DNA of 41,293 nucleotides, from IMG/VR virus record IMGVR_UViG_3300041955_000408, positions 1-41,293 of that record; one strand, 5' to 3'. Shown in pieces: positions 15,710 to 23,547 of this stretch. Positions within the stretch are counted from its first letter, which is position 1, and each line of letters starts with the position of its first letter. The position numbers and the translations under genes are program-made. The notes beneath the pieces are model-generated. The model was not told the origin of the DNA and searched no databases. It saw nothing but the letters and a program-made list of their open reading frames with translations. The DNA comes from a virus.

Positions 15710-16420
15710 TTAGCACTGTCCAGAATAGTACGTGGAGAATGACACGGTGCAGCGTTGCGTGCTCCAATAGGCGGTTTCCGACGCTTCCCAGGCTGACGTT
15801 GCGCTTTGGGCGTCACTAAGACTGTTCGCTGCGAAAGACTGCATGGCAATGACTGGAAACCCGCTCTGGGGCGTGATGGTGATGTTGGTGTAGACACAGT
15901 ATACTGCCGGTGGTCCGGTGGGTCCGGTAGGGCCGCTGCCGCCACCGTTGCACGGGGCCTGGTTGCATGAGCAGAAGGTGGTTGTTGAGGACGCAAAGCG
16001 GTTGCCGTACTTTGCCACCATGCCTGCCGTGTAGTTGTCGATCAGGGTGGTCAGCGCAGCTTTTGACGCTGCTTGAAGCGGCACGTTCGGTGTCTGCGCA
16101 GGGGGATTCACCAGGCTGCTGTAGACCGACGCGCAGTAACCGCTCTTGCACTTGCAGTTGGGCAGCGCGGCGTTGATCTCGTCGATGTACTTCTGGAGCC
16201 AGGTCGCGGGGTTGGGTGGCGACGTGAACGCGCCGCTACAGCTTTGGCTGATGGCGTTCTGGACGGCCGTGAGGTCCTTGGTGGTCCAGATGTAGGGGTC
16301 GGCCACATGCTGAAAGACGGGCACGCCGGGGCAGCCGTTGAGCGCGGTGTTGACCGCATCCAGCAGGCAGTTCCAGTCGGTCAGCTTGAACGGGCCGGTG
16401 ATTGGTGGGCAGTTGCTCAT
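15710..16420 (-). CDS. Cys-rich phage protein with collagen-like triplets
   Basis: Encodes 236 residues starting at ATG 16420 with only a weak ribosome site. A helical N-terminal half (LLDAVNTALNGCPG, DLTAVQNAISQSCSG, WLQKYIDEINAALPNCKCKSGYC) is followed by a collagen-like GPTGPTGPP and a C-terminal beta part ending STYYSGQC. Nine or more cysteines are spread through it. It is first in a three-gene minus-strand operon with the two Cys-rich paralogues; the collagen triplets link it to the second gene. A virion fibre or adhesin role is possible but unproven. Confidence 0.6.
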   Translation of the reverse strand: MSNCPPITGPFKLTDWNCLLDAVNTALNGCPGVPVFQHVADPYIWTTKDLTAVQNAISQSCSGAFTSPPNPATWLQKYIDEINAALPNCKCKSGYCASVYSSLVNPPAQTPNVPLQAASKAALTTLIDNYTAGMVAKYGNRFASSTTTFCSCNQAPCNGGGSGPTGPTGPPAVYCVYTNITITPQSGFPVIAMQSFAANSLSDAQSATSAWEASETAYWSTQRCTVSFSTYYSGQC

Positions 16421-16468
16421 AGGTCACTCGTTGCGATGATGGTGTCCCAAGCGTCGAGGGCGAAGCCC

Positions 16469-16765
16469 ATGAAACTACTTGAGCTTGAACCGCGGTGGTT
16501 CTACCTTGAGGAGGGCGGCCCGCACGTTGGGCTTACTTTCCTCTGCCCGCGCTGCCGCACCCAGCGGCTGGGCGTTGTGTTCCACCATCGCAGCCACGAG
16601 GCGATCGACGATGTTTACATTCGTGCCCACGCGCACGGCCGCGAGGATTTCGTCTGGACGATTTGCTCGGCGGAAAGCTTTGATGCTCTCACCTTGACGC
16701 CTTCGATCGACGCCAGCCGGCGCGGTCATTGGCACGGGTTTATCACGAACGGCGAGGCTCGCTAG
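16469..16765 (+). CDS. DUF6527-like small protein
   Basis: Encodes 98 residues (MKLLELEPRWFYLEEGG...HGFITNGEAR). It has CPRC (residues about 27-30), a central FVWTICSAESFDALTLTPSIDA segment and a terminal GHWHGFITNGE, features of the DUF6527 family of short phage proteins with unknown function. ATG 16469 follows GAGGG. The gene is the only plus-strand gene inside a minus-strand block and converges on the exonuclease gene with a 4-base overlap. Confidence 0.7.
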   Translation: MKLLELEPRWFYLEEGGPHVGLTFLCPRCRTQRLGVVFHHRSHEAIDDVYIRAHAHGREDFVWTICSAESFDALTLTPSIDASRRGHWHGFITNGEAR

Positions 16766-17373
16766 TACATTTGCAGCAGGGCCCGGTAGACTTCTGCCTC
16801 GGCCAGGGCGTCGGCCAGGGCATCGTGGGCGTTGGCGTTGACGACGCCGAACTTGTTGCACAGGGAGCCGAGCCCGACCCGGTTGAAGGGGATTTCCTCG
16901 CCGCGGAAGGCCGCCCGGTCGTTGATGGCCAGGGCTAGCAGCATCCCGTCGCGGGCCAGACTGAACCAGAGGTCCTCGAAAAGGTTGATGCCCATCCAGG
17001 CTTTGAGGAAGGACGCCTCGAAGGCCCAGTTGTGGGCCAGTGGCACCAGGCTCTTCTTGAAGGGCAGGTCCAGCCGCTCGAACCACTCTACGAACAGGTC
17101 GCGCACCTTGTCCTGGGTGGGGGCGTGCAGCAGCAGTTCCTCCATCGGGATGGAGTGCTTGCACATGGCCTGCTTCTCAGCCCGTTCGGGGAAGTCCGGC
17201 CTGACCTCGGTGTAGAAGGGCTGGAGGTTGGCTGCCGGCTTGAGATCGGGCCCCAAGGGTACGCAGGCGACTTGGATGATTTCGTGGAAGCCCGGTTGAC
17301 GGCCGGTGGTCTCCAAGTCCACGGAGACCATGAGATTGCCGTTCAGGTGCAGCAGGCCGGGGTAGGTTTGCAT
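16762..17373 (-). CDS. DnaQ-like DEDDh 3'-5' exonuclease
   Basis: Encodes 203 residues. The exonuclease motifs are visible: Exo I SVDLETTG (Asp19, Glu21), Exo II AHNWAFEASFL with an acidic residue in the helix, and Exo III NAHDALADALAEAEVYRAL with His followed by Asp, the DEDDh arrangement. Members trim 3' ends of DNA or RNA, for example as proofreading subunits or RNases. The length is that of a single-domain DnaQ protein. It lies downstream of the dNMP kinase in the minus-strand replication cluster, separated by a hairpin, and so could act in replication or RNA turnover. Confidence 0.85.
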   Translation of the reverse strand: MQTYPGLLHLNGNLMVSVDLETTGRQPGFHEIIQVACVPLGPDLKPAANLQPFYTEVRPDFPERAEKQAMCKHSIPMEELLLHAPTQDKVRDLFVEWFERLDLPFKKSLVPLAHNWAFEASFLKAWMGINLFEDLWFSLARDGMLLALAINDRAAFRGEEIPFNRVGLGSLCNKFGVVNANAHDALADALAEAEVYRALLQMY

Positions 17374-17394
17374 GGGTTCGCTCGGTTGGTTTGC

Positions 17395-17424
17395 CTCCGG
17401 CCCTGCGGTGTCGCAGGGCCGGAG
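17395..17424 (-). terminator. Stable hairpin between kinase and exonuclease genes
   Basis: CTCCGGCCCTGC (17395-17406) pairs perfectly over 12 bases with GCAGGGCCGGAG (17413-17424), loop GGTGTC. No T-tract follows on either strand, so it may be an RNA-processing or stability hairpin rather than a full terminator. Confidence 0.45.
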
Positions 17425-17462
17425 TGCGGGCTATAACAATCATGGAATGGAATCGGTGAATG

Positions 17463-18128
17463 TCACGCGGCCGGGGGTCCCCAGGGCTCGATTTTCTCCA
17501 CGGTCAGCGCTCGGGCGCGTTCGGCGGGGGTTTGGATCGGCTGGTCGCCCTCTCCGGCTGCCCAGGCCGCGAAGGGCCGGGCCGCGAGGTTAAGGGACTC
17601 CATTGTGCCACCGTCGCCCAGGACGTAATCCCAGCCGTCGTAGCCTAATAGGGCACGGTCGGCCACGGTCTTCCGTGGTCCGTAGCCGGGCCGCACGATC
17701 TTGATCGTCACGCCGCCGGCTGCCTTGATTGCATCGGCCTCGTTGGGGAACCGCACGTCGGGGACAATCAGCACGTCGGTGCTGAGATTGCTCTTGAGCA
17801 GGTAGTCCAGCCAGGTCCGATCGTAGACGTTGTTGCGGACGGCCTTGGTGCCGAAGGCCACCCAGACCTCCACGGGAGTCATGCTCAGGGCCGGCAGCAC
17901 GATGTCGCGGTCCTTTTCCCCTTCACGGGTCTCGTAGTGCTCCGGCGGCTGTATCCCGGCCCAGGCGTACAACTCGTGGGTGACTTGCTTGAGCTTCCAG
18001 GCCAGCGACCGCTTGAGCACGCGGACCTGCGGGGCGTGTTTGCCGAGCAAGGCGATCAGGTAGTTGGCGAAGGTGTCCTTGCCGGTGCGGCTGTAGTGGC
18101 CGAGGCCGATGACGAGCGTGTTGCTCAC
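17463..18128 (-). CDS. Deoxynucleoside monophosphate kinase-like P-loop protein
   Basis: Encodes 221 residues from a GTG start at 18128 that overlaps the upstream stop (GTGA). A P-loop-type segment GLGHYSRTGKDTFA (residues 8-21) is followed by helix-strand elements, DVLIVPDVRFPNEADAI (a Walker B-like strand and DVRFPNE loop) and an R-rich region, typical of phage dNMP kinases. Such enzymes phosphorylate dNMPs to feed the dNTP pool. It belongs to the replication cluster and is translationally coupled to the 54-residue protein before it. Confidence 0.8.
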   Translation of the reverse strand: MSNTLVIGLGHYSRTGKDTFANYLIALLGKHAPQVRVLKRSLAWKLKQVTHELYAWAGIQPPEHYETREGEKDRDIVLPALSMTPVEVWVAFGTKAVRNNVYDRTWLDYLLKSNLSTDVLIVPDVRFPNEADAIKAAGGVTIKIVRPGYGPRKTVADRALLGYDGWDYVLGDGGTMESLNLAARPFAAWAAGEGDQPIQTPAERARALTVEKIEPWGPPAA

Positions 18129-18289
18129 GAGTGCTGTCTCCGAGGGACAAAGATGATGGAGTCGCCGTCATAGCGGTCGGCGAACTCTTGGGGGTCTTCG
18201 GGCTCGTCGTCTGTCTCAATGTCCGCGACGTGTTCTGCGCGGAGGATGGAGCCCGTGACACGTTCGGTGTGGGCGTAAACCTGGATCAC
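18125..18289 (-). CDS. Small acidic protein coupled to primase and kinase genes
   Basis: Encodes 54 residues (MIQVYAHTERVTGSILRAEH..., ending FVPRRQHS). Its GTG start (18287-18289) overlaps the primase TGA stop, and its own TGA (18125-18127) overlaps the kinase GTG start, both as GTGA, a typical translational-coupling pattern. It is rich in Asp/Glu in the middle (DIETDDEPEDPQEF). No family recognised. The double coupling and lack of gap support a real gene. Confidence 0.7.
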   Translation of the reverse strand: MIQVYAHTERVTGSILRAEHVADIETDDEPEDPQEFADRYDGDSIIFVPRRQHS

Positions 18290-20958
18290 TGGTCAATCTC
18301 CGAAGGGGACTTGAAGGCGATGTTGAGGACCCATTTCTGGCCGTGGGTTTTGAAGATTGGGTGGCGGTTGGGCAGCATCCGGGCGACTTTGTTCCGTGAC
18401 CACTTGTGCTTCTCGTCGCCGTCCACCGTCTTCTCGAAGGCGTCGTAAAACTCGCCGAAGCGAAGCCGCGAGCCCTCTTTGGCCGTGCAGTAGTCGTCAA
18501 GGAACTGTTGCAAAGGGTTCTTGTTGAGTTCCTCGGTACGGGCCTTGCTCTCGGTCCTCACCACCGGCAGCCGCATACGCCCGATTACGGGCGGCAGTTG
18601 CAGGTTCATCAGCGTGTACATGAAGTGCGGAGCCTCCTCTTTCAGCTTCGCCAGCATGATTTGCTTGGGGACTTCTTGCTCCTTGAGCAGGTCGCAGACC
18701 TCGATCACTGTGATCCGTGTGTCGCCCACAAAGACCGGGCAGTGGCTCTGGGCGTTGGCGGTCTGAATCCAGTGCGTGGTGTTGGGGACCTCAAAGGTGT
18801 CCGTCCGCATCTGGCGAATGGAGAGTGTCTTTGCCGTAACCCACTCCTTGATGCGGGCGAGCGCCTCGGGGGCTTGGGAAAGGTCCTTTTCCTCCACGGC
18901 GCAAATGACGGCACCGTTTAGTTCCTTGTTGAACTCGTTGTGGGCGCTGAGTGCCTTGGCCGCTTTGACCACGCCCTTCGTAACCAGCACGCTCAGTGCC
19001 TCGTGGAGGATGGACTTGCCGCAGTCCTGGTTGCCGTACAGGAAGAGGTACGGCGTGGGCTCGAAGGGGTCGCGGAAAGCACACGCGACCCAGGCCCGCA
19101 AGTAATCGGCCCCGGTCCTGATGTTGGCTTTCTCCGTCCAGGGGAGATTGCGAAGTGCCGGGGTCAACTCGACGCCGATGTGCTCGAAAATCTTGTCCCA
19201 ATGAGGGTGGTATGGGACCTCATTGGGTTCCAGGTCCGCCGGCTGGTATTTGAATTGCGGCGCGCCGCGGTTCCACTGCCGGTCGCCGGGGTATTCTTCA
19301 CGGAATGGGAGGCTAACGAGTTGCCAGCTACAGCCGATCGCGCCGCCCATGATACATTCCGCCTTGTCCTTTGTGTTGCCGAGTTTTTGCAGGTGCATCT
19401 TGATGTTGGCCGCCGGGTTGCTCACCCATTTGCGGCTGGTGTCGTAGAGTACCCAGCCGACGAATTCTTGGGCCGGGCTCTTTAGCGCGCGGAGTTGGTC
19501 GTCGTACTCCGTGGCTTTGATTTCCTCGTCCTCGGGTCGCTCACGGATGACAGTCTCAAAAACTCGTACCCACTTGGTCTTCTTGGCAAGCCATCCTTTG
19601 GGCTCTGGCTTGTCGGCGTCCTCTTTGGCGCGTTCGATCTCCACCACCAGGCGACCGTCCTTGTGGGGCTTGAGCGTGGTCTTGCGGCCCTCGAACAAAG
19701 GGTCGATGGGCGTTTCGGGTTGCCCCAAGACCTTGGCCGCCTTCATGGCATCGTCGGGGCTTGGGAACACGTAGCCCGTCTTGTCCGGGTCTTCAATACC
19801 GCCGTGTACCTTGGCGGCAAGGGCGATGTCGGGACGGCGATTGAAATAGCAGGTGGTCCAGCCAGCACCGTCCTGGCTCCAAGTCTCGGCTTCCGAGACA
19901 CCGGGCGAGAAGCGATAGGCGCGCCAGGCTCCGTCCAGCAGCGGGAAGAGGAAACAATTGGGATTGCCGGGGTTCCGGCCCTGGGAAGTGGTCTCGAAGA
20001 CGCCGACCAGCTTCAGGTCTGCCGATTCCGGGCCGTCCATCAAGCCTTTGAGGGCGCAGGTGTGGGTCTGCAACAGGTGGTGGTCGGTGATCCAGAGGGT
20101 CGTGTAGTTGGACCGTTGAAGGGCCTCGATAATGGCTTTGTGCTTGTTGTCTAGGGGCGTGAATTTCTGTGCTGAAGCCAGGGCCTCGAAGGCGTCCAGC
20201 TTGTCGTCGGAGACCTCGTTGACACGCACCTTGGTACGCTTGCGCGTCACGACCGCGATGTGGTCACGCCAGTTGCCAGGCAAGTCCACGGCGGTGAGGG
20301 TCTTAGTGGCTGCCTTGATGACGCTGAGGCCACCGTTTTCGGCTGTCAACTTGCGGTGCCAGACCCACATCACGCCGCCGCAGGCGTCGATCTGCGAGGC
20401 AAAGTCGAAGCCACACTCCGAAGACATCATGCCCAGGACGCACCGGGCCAGGGCGGCGTGGACCGTGTGATTTTCACAGGGGATGCCGTCCAGATAGACA
20501 TAGAGGTGTAGGCCGCCGCCGCCTGTGCTCTTGCGGACCTCGACGTAAGGAAGCTGCATGGCGGCCCGCTTGACCTTCTCCAGGTCGTTGTCCGAGACGC
20601 CGATCCCTTTGGCGTGCCCAACCAGGCTGTCAAAGTCGTAGGCGAGCCAGCGGGAACAACGATTCTGCCAATCCCAGCCCGTCATGCCGATTCCTTCGGC
20701 GTGTACGTCAAAGGGGTAGCGAAGCTCGTACTCTTCCCAGGACGGCTCGGAATTGGCGTCCTTGGGGACTCGGATCGAATGCCAGGTCTCCGTTCCGTTG
20801 CTGAAGGTTGAACGCTTCCCCGGTACGGGCTCCCCGTCGCCGACTGCCACGTTGACCTGGGTTTCCATCGCCATCGACCAACGCGCAATCAGATCGGCGT
20901 TGGCAGGCGTTTGGCGGGCGTTGAGAAACTTGCCCAGGGCTTCGCTGACTGTTGGCAT
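18286..20958 (-). CDS. Primase-helicase (AEP primase + SF3-type helicase)
   Basis: Encodes 890 residues. ATG 20958 is chosen over a GTG 12 bases upstream because TGGAG precedes it at good spacing. The N-terminal part has archaeo-eukaryotic primase features: WLAYDFDSL (Asp108 and Asp110) and STGGGGLHLYVYL (residues about 144-156, with the conserved His). Around residue 640 begins the helicase: Walker A LYGNQDCGKS, Walker B-like GAVICAVEEKDLS, then an HWIQTANAQ sensor-type region, as in D5/SF3 helicases. It would unwind DNA and make primers at the origin. It heads the minus-strand operon next to the divergent inverted-repeat region. Confidence 0.88.
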   Translation of the reverse strand: MPTVSEALGKFLNARQTPANADLIARWSMAMETQVNVAVGDGEPVPGKRSTFSNGTETWHSIRVPKDANSEPSWEEYELRYPFDVHAEGIGMTGWDWQNRCSRWLAYDFDSLVGHAKGIGVSDNDLEKVKRAAMQLPYVEVRKSTGGGGLHLYVYLDGIPCENHTVHAALARCVLGMMSSECGFDFASQIDACGGVMWVWHRKLTAENGGLSVIKAATKTLTAVDLPGNWRDHIAVVTRKRTKVRVNEVSDDKLDAFEALASAQKFTPLDNKHKAIIEALQRSNYTTLWITDHHLLQTHTCALKGLMDGPESADLKLVGVFETTSQGRNPGNPNCFLFPLLDGAWRAYRFSPGVSEAETWSQDGAGWTTCYFNRRPDIALAAKVHGGIEDPDKTGYVFPSPDDAMKAAKVLGQPETPIDPLFEGRKTTLKPHKDGRLVVEIERAKEDADKPEPKGWLAKKTKWVRVFETVIRERPEDEEIKATEYDDQLRALKSPAQEFVGWVLYDTSRKWVSNPAANIKMHLQKLGNTKDKAECIMGGAIGCSWQLVSLPFREEYPGDRQWNRGAPQFKYQPADLEPNEVPYHPHWDKIFEHIGVELTPALRNLPWTEKANIRTGADYLRAWVACAFRDPFEPTPYLFLYGNQDCGKSILHEALSVLVTKGVVKAAKALSAHNEFNKELNGAVICAVEEKDLSQAPEALARIKEWVTAKTLSIRQMRTDTFEVPNTTHWIQTANAQSHCPVFVGDTRITVIEVCDLLKEQEVPKQIMLAKLKEEAPHFMYTLMNLQLPPVIGRMRLPVVRTESKARTEELNKNPLQQFLDDYCTAKEGSRLRFGEFYDAFEKTVDGDEKHKWSRNKVARMLPNRHPIFKTHGQKWVLNIAFKSPSEIDQ

Positions 20959-21059
20959 CACGATCTCCACTGTTGTCGTCTGTCGTTGTTGTCGATCAGC
21001 CGACTCAAAAGCTCTTTAGTGTGTTTACACGCTAGGTGCTTCAGGCACGCTTGTTTGGC

Positions 21060-21140
21060 CACCTTAACCAGATGGCAAAATTGCAGAAATTTTCCAAGAA
21101 ACCTGGAAAAAAACCGGGGTTTTGCCATCTGGTTAAGGTG
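21060..21140. promoter_or_regulatory. Divergent control region with perfect 21-bp inverted repeat
   Basis: Between the primase operon (minus) and the ParB-like gene (plus) lie two perfectly complementary 21-base arms: 21060-21080 (core ACCTTAACCAGATGGC) and 21120-21140 (core GCCATCTGGTTAAGGT), separated by 39 bases. Inside the spacer is a second palindrome, TTTTCCA (21090-21096) and TGGAAAA (21104-21110), in an A/T-rich stretch. A near-palindrome TAGTGTG-TTTA-CACGCTA (one mismatch) lies at 21017-21034. The right arm ends at the ParB-like start codon. An operator pair for autoregulation, or a replication origin/cruciform, both fit. Confidence 0.7.
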
Positions 21141-22030
21141 TGAACGATCAACTGCAATGGATTCCTATCGACCAGCTTGTTGACCCGCCCGTGGTACTTC
21201 GCCTGGTGCATCGCGGGTCCGTGGCCTACCTGGAACTGCGGGACTCCATCGCCGATCGCGGCATCCTGAATCCGATCCTGGTCCGTCCGTCCGGCCGCTT
21301 CCCCGGTAAGTACGACGTGGCGGATGGCCTCTATCGGACAACTGCCTGTCGGGATACGGGCCGGTCGCCGATGCCGTGTTTGGTGAAGAATCTGACGGAC
21401 GACGATTTGCTGTCCATCCAGATACAGGCCAACGCCCTCCGGCCAGAGACCACCCCCACGGATTTTGCCCGTCAGATCAAGAGGATCATGGAGTCTCGGC
21501 CCGGTGTGACGCTGGCGGAGATCAGCGCCGGCATCCTGCACAAGAGTCCGAAGTGGGTGGGCGAGACGTTGGGGCTGCTGAATCTGCGGAAGGATTTCCA
21601 GCCGGCCGTGGACCGGGGCGAAATGCCGCTCATGGCGGCCTACGAGTTGGCCCGGGTCCCGTACAAGTTCCAGCCGCAGTTCTATGACCTAGCGCGGACG
21701 ATGCCCGTGTCCGAGTTTCGGGCGGCGGTGCAAGCGTTTCTGAAACAGTTCCAGGAGGGAGTCCGGCAGGGGAAGCTCGACGCCTTCTTCACGACTGAGT
21801 TCAAGCCCGTGGCGCACGGCCGCCCCTGGAAAGAAGTCATTGCCGAGTACGAGAAACCAACCTGCGCTGCCCTGGTCCTGGCAACCGAGCAGTGCAAGAC
21901 CGTGACCCAAGCCTGGCGTGCGGCACTCGCGTGGGTGCTGCACCTGGACCGGGAGAGCATCGAAGTCCAGCGTCAGGCCGTGATGAATCGTGCCCGAAAA
22001 CATAAGGAGTCGCCCGACGAGCAAGCTTAG
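21140..22030 (+). CDS. ParB/Spo0J-like DNA-binding protein 1
   Basis: Encodes 296 residues from a GTG start that overlaps the right arm of the inverted repeat, with no good ribosome site upstream. The N-terminal MNDQLQWIPIDQLVDPPVVLRLV and ELRDSIADRGILNPILVRP...YDVADGLYRTTACRDTG (DGLYR at residues 62-66, in place of the canonical GHRR) match the ParB N-terminal domain, followed by a helical HTH-like region (ISAGILHKSPKWVGETLGLL). Phage ParB-like proteins act as replication or transcription regulators or nucleases. The changed arginine patch means CTPase activity cannot be assumed. It may bind the adjacent inverted repeat; that is inference. Confidence 0.75.
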   Translation: MNDQLQWIPIDQLVDPPVVLRLVHRGSVAYLELRDSIADRGILNPILVRPSGRFPGKYDVADGLYRTTACRDTGRSPMPCLVKNLTDDDLLSIQIQANALRPETTPTDFARQIKRIMESRPGVTLAEISAGILHKSPKWVGETLGLLNLRKDFQPAVDRGEMPLMAAYELARVPYKFQPQFYDLARTMPVSEFRAAVQAFLKQFQEGVRQGKLDAFFTTEFKPVAHGRPWKEVIAEYEKPTCAALVLATEQCKTVTQAWRAALAWVLHLDRESIEVQRQAVMNRARKHKESPDEQA

Positions 22031-22082
22031 TCCCACATACCTTGTGTCTGATTCCATTCATCTATTTCGAGGACATCGCAAA

Positions 22083-22853
22083 ATGTCGCACAACACGACT
22101 CCCATTTCTGGCACCACTGGCACCAACCTGGTTCTCGCGGGTCTGGAGCAGCTTCCTTCGACGCAGATCGGCAGCGACGACCAGTTCACCGATCTCGCCA
22201 AGAGCGGCGATTTCCTCCAGCGCTTGCAGCTTTACACGAAGGGCAAGGCGGTTAACCGCAAGCTCGTCGGCCCCGGCAACTACGGCATCGCGGTCAATGC
22301 CGAGCAGGTCAAGGACCTGGGCGACAAGATCGACATCGTTGTGCTGGCCCGGCGGCCGAAGGCCATCGACATGACGGACGACGAGGCGATCATCGTCAGC
22401 TATAGCCCGGACAGCACCGAGTTCAAGCGGATCGCCGAGCAGTCGGTGGAGAAGGAGTCGCACTGCATGTACGGCCCGTCGTTCCTGGTCTTCGAGCGCA
22501 AGACGGCAAGCTTCCTGGAGTTCTTCTGCGGCAACAAGTCCAGCCGCAGCGAGGCCAAGAACATTTACCCCTTCCTGCCGTTGACGCAGGCGGACATCGA
22601 CGCCAAGGCGGCCCGGGGCGACGACGTGTCGAATCTGGAGGCGCACGGCCCGCTGCCCTTGACGCTCAAGAGCCGGCTCGTGGAGAAGGGCACCTACTCG
22701 TGGCACGTTCCCGTTGCCGTGAAGTGCCCGGAGGAGTTCACGAACCTGCCTCGGGTGGAGCGGATTGTCAAGGAGATTACGGCGTTTCTCACCGTGAAGG
22801 ACAACGGCGTGGAGCGTGCGGCCGTCCCCGCCAACGACGATCGCGCCCGCTAG
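22083..22853 (+). CDS. Conserved-type phage protein of unknown function
   Basis: Encodes 256 residues starting 52 bases after the ParB-like gene, with CGAGG upstream. It is a mixed alpha/beta protein (LVGPGNYGIAVNAEQVKDLGDKIDIVVLARRPKA, EAIIVSYSPDSTEF, HCMYGPSFLVFERKTASFLEFFCGNK, YSWHVPVAVKCPEEF) with several strands and an Arg/Asp-rich tail. I do not recognise the family with confidence. Its position with replication genes suggests a DNA-metabolism role, for example single-strand DNA binding, but no such motif is evident. Confidence 0.65.
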   Translation: MSHNTTPISGTTGTNLVLAGLEQLPSTQIGSDDQFTDLAKSGDFLQRLQLYTKGKAVNRKLVGPGNYGIAVNAEQVKDLGDKIDIVVLARRPKAIDMTDDEAIIVSYSPDSTEFKRIAEQSVEKESHCMYGPSFLVFERKTASFLEFFCGNKSSRSEAKNIYPFLPLTQADIDAKAARGDDVSNLEAHGPLPLTLKSRLVEKGTYSWHVPVAVKCPEEFTNLPRVERIVKEITAFLTVKDNGVERAAVPANDDRAR

Positions 22854-22968
22854 TCGTCATTTGCTCCGTGCTGGATTTGCCAAGTGCCCCGGCACGGTTC
22901 CTATCACACCCGCCGCACCACTCCCGGACGCCCGGTGACGTGCATCATGGGCGGGTATCTACCAGCTT

Positions 22969-23000
22969 GCTTCGCGGCAGGGGCGTTCCTGCCGCGAAGC
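22969..23000 (+). terminator. Perfect 13-bp hairpin without T-tract
   Basis: GCTTCGCGGCAGG (22969-22981) pairs with CCTGCCGCGAAGC (22988-23000), loop GGCGTT. It sits in the 160-base gap after the gene ending at 22853 and just before the next gene. No run of T follows, so it may be a weak terminator or a protein-binding/processing hairpin. Confidence 0.5.
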
Positions 23001-23013
23001 GGGCATTACCCCT

Positions 23014-23547
23014 GTGAATGCCATGCAAACCAAAGCCCTGTTCGTTCTGACACCTGTATTTAATCGCCGGGATTTTCCCGCCGCCTGCCGACAAGTGCTG
23101 GGCTATTCGCCGCTGGCGGGAGTCGGCGCAGCGGAGCGGGAGATGTCGGATGCTGAGACCTTTCTGAGTTGTCTTGCAGCGTTCCATGACGAGAAGGCAC
23201 CTGCCGGCTTCGCCCTGCATCTGCTGCCGCATGTCTCGTACAGCATTTTGGTAGTCGCTGACGACCAGGATATGCGCGACATCCTCGAATACTGTTCCGG
23301 CATGTCGTTTGTCACATCGAATACGCTTGCTCGCGGGGCTACAGCAGCCGTGATAAGCGGGACCTTGGCGCAGTGGCGCAATGCTGTTGCGTCCGGCTCT
23401 GGTCGCAATGTCGAAGGTTCCGTTCGCTTGGGTTTCAACAACATTCGACGCCTGTTTTCGGCGGCCTGCCTCGATCTATGGGACGACTACTGCGTTAGTG
23501 AGGCCGACGACCACACGTTGCTCCTTGAGTACAAGCCACAACGATGA
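23014..23547 (+). CDS. Hypothetical protein before DNA methyltransferase
   Basis: Encodes 177 residues from a GTG at 23014, with an ATG at 23023 as alternative; neither has a clear ribosome site. It is mostly helical and hydrophobic in parts (LTPVFNRRDFPAACRQVLGYSP, FALHLLPHVSYSILVVADDQDMRDILEYC, NNIRRLFSAACLDLWDDYCVSEADDHTLLLEY). Its TGA overlaps the methyltransferase ATG (ATGA), so it is probably co-translated with it. No family recognised. The neighbour suggests a function in modification or its regulation. Confidence 0.6.
   Translation: MNAMQTKALFVLTPVFNRRDFPAACRQVLGYSPLAGVGAAEREMSDAETFLSCLAAFHDEKAPAGFALHLLPHVSYSILVVADDQDMRDILEYCSGMSFVTSNTLARGATAAVISGTLAQWRNAVASGSGRNVEGSVRLGFNNIRRLFSAACLDLWDDYCVSEADDHTLLLEYKPQR

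Noticed and set aside
21060-21140. Classical parS centromere
   Set aside because: The repeat does not contain the TGTTTCACGTGAAACA-type consensus.
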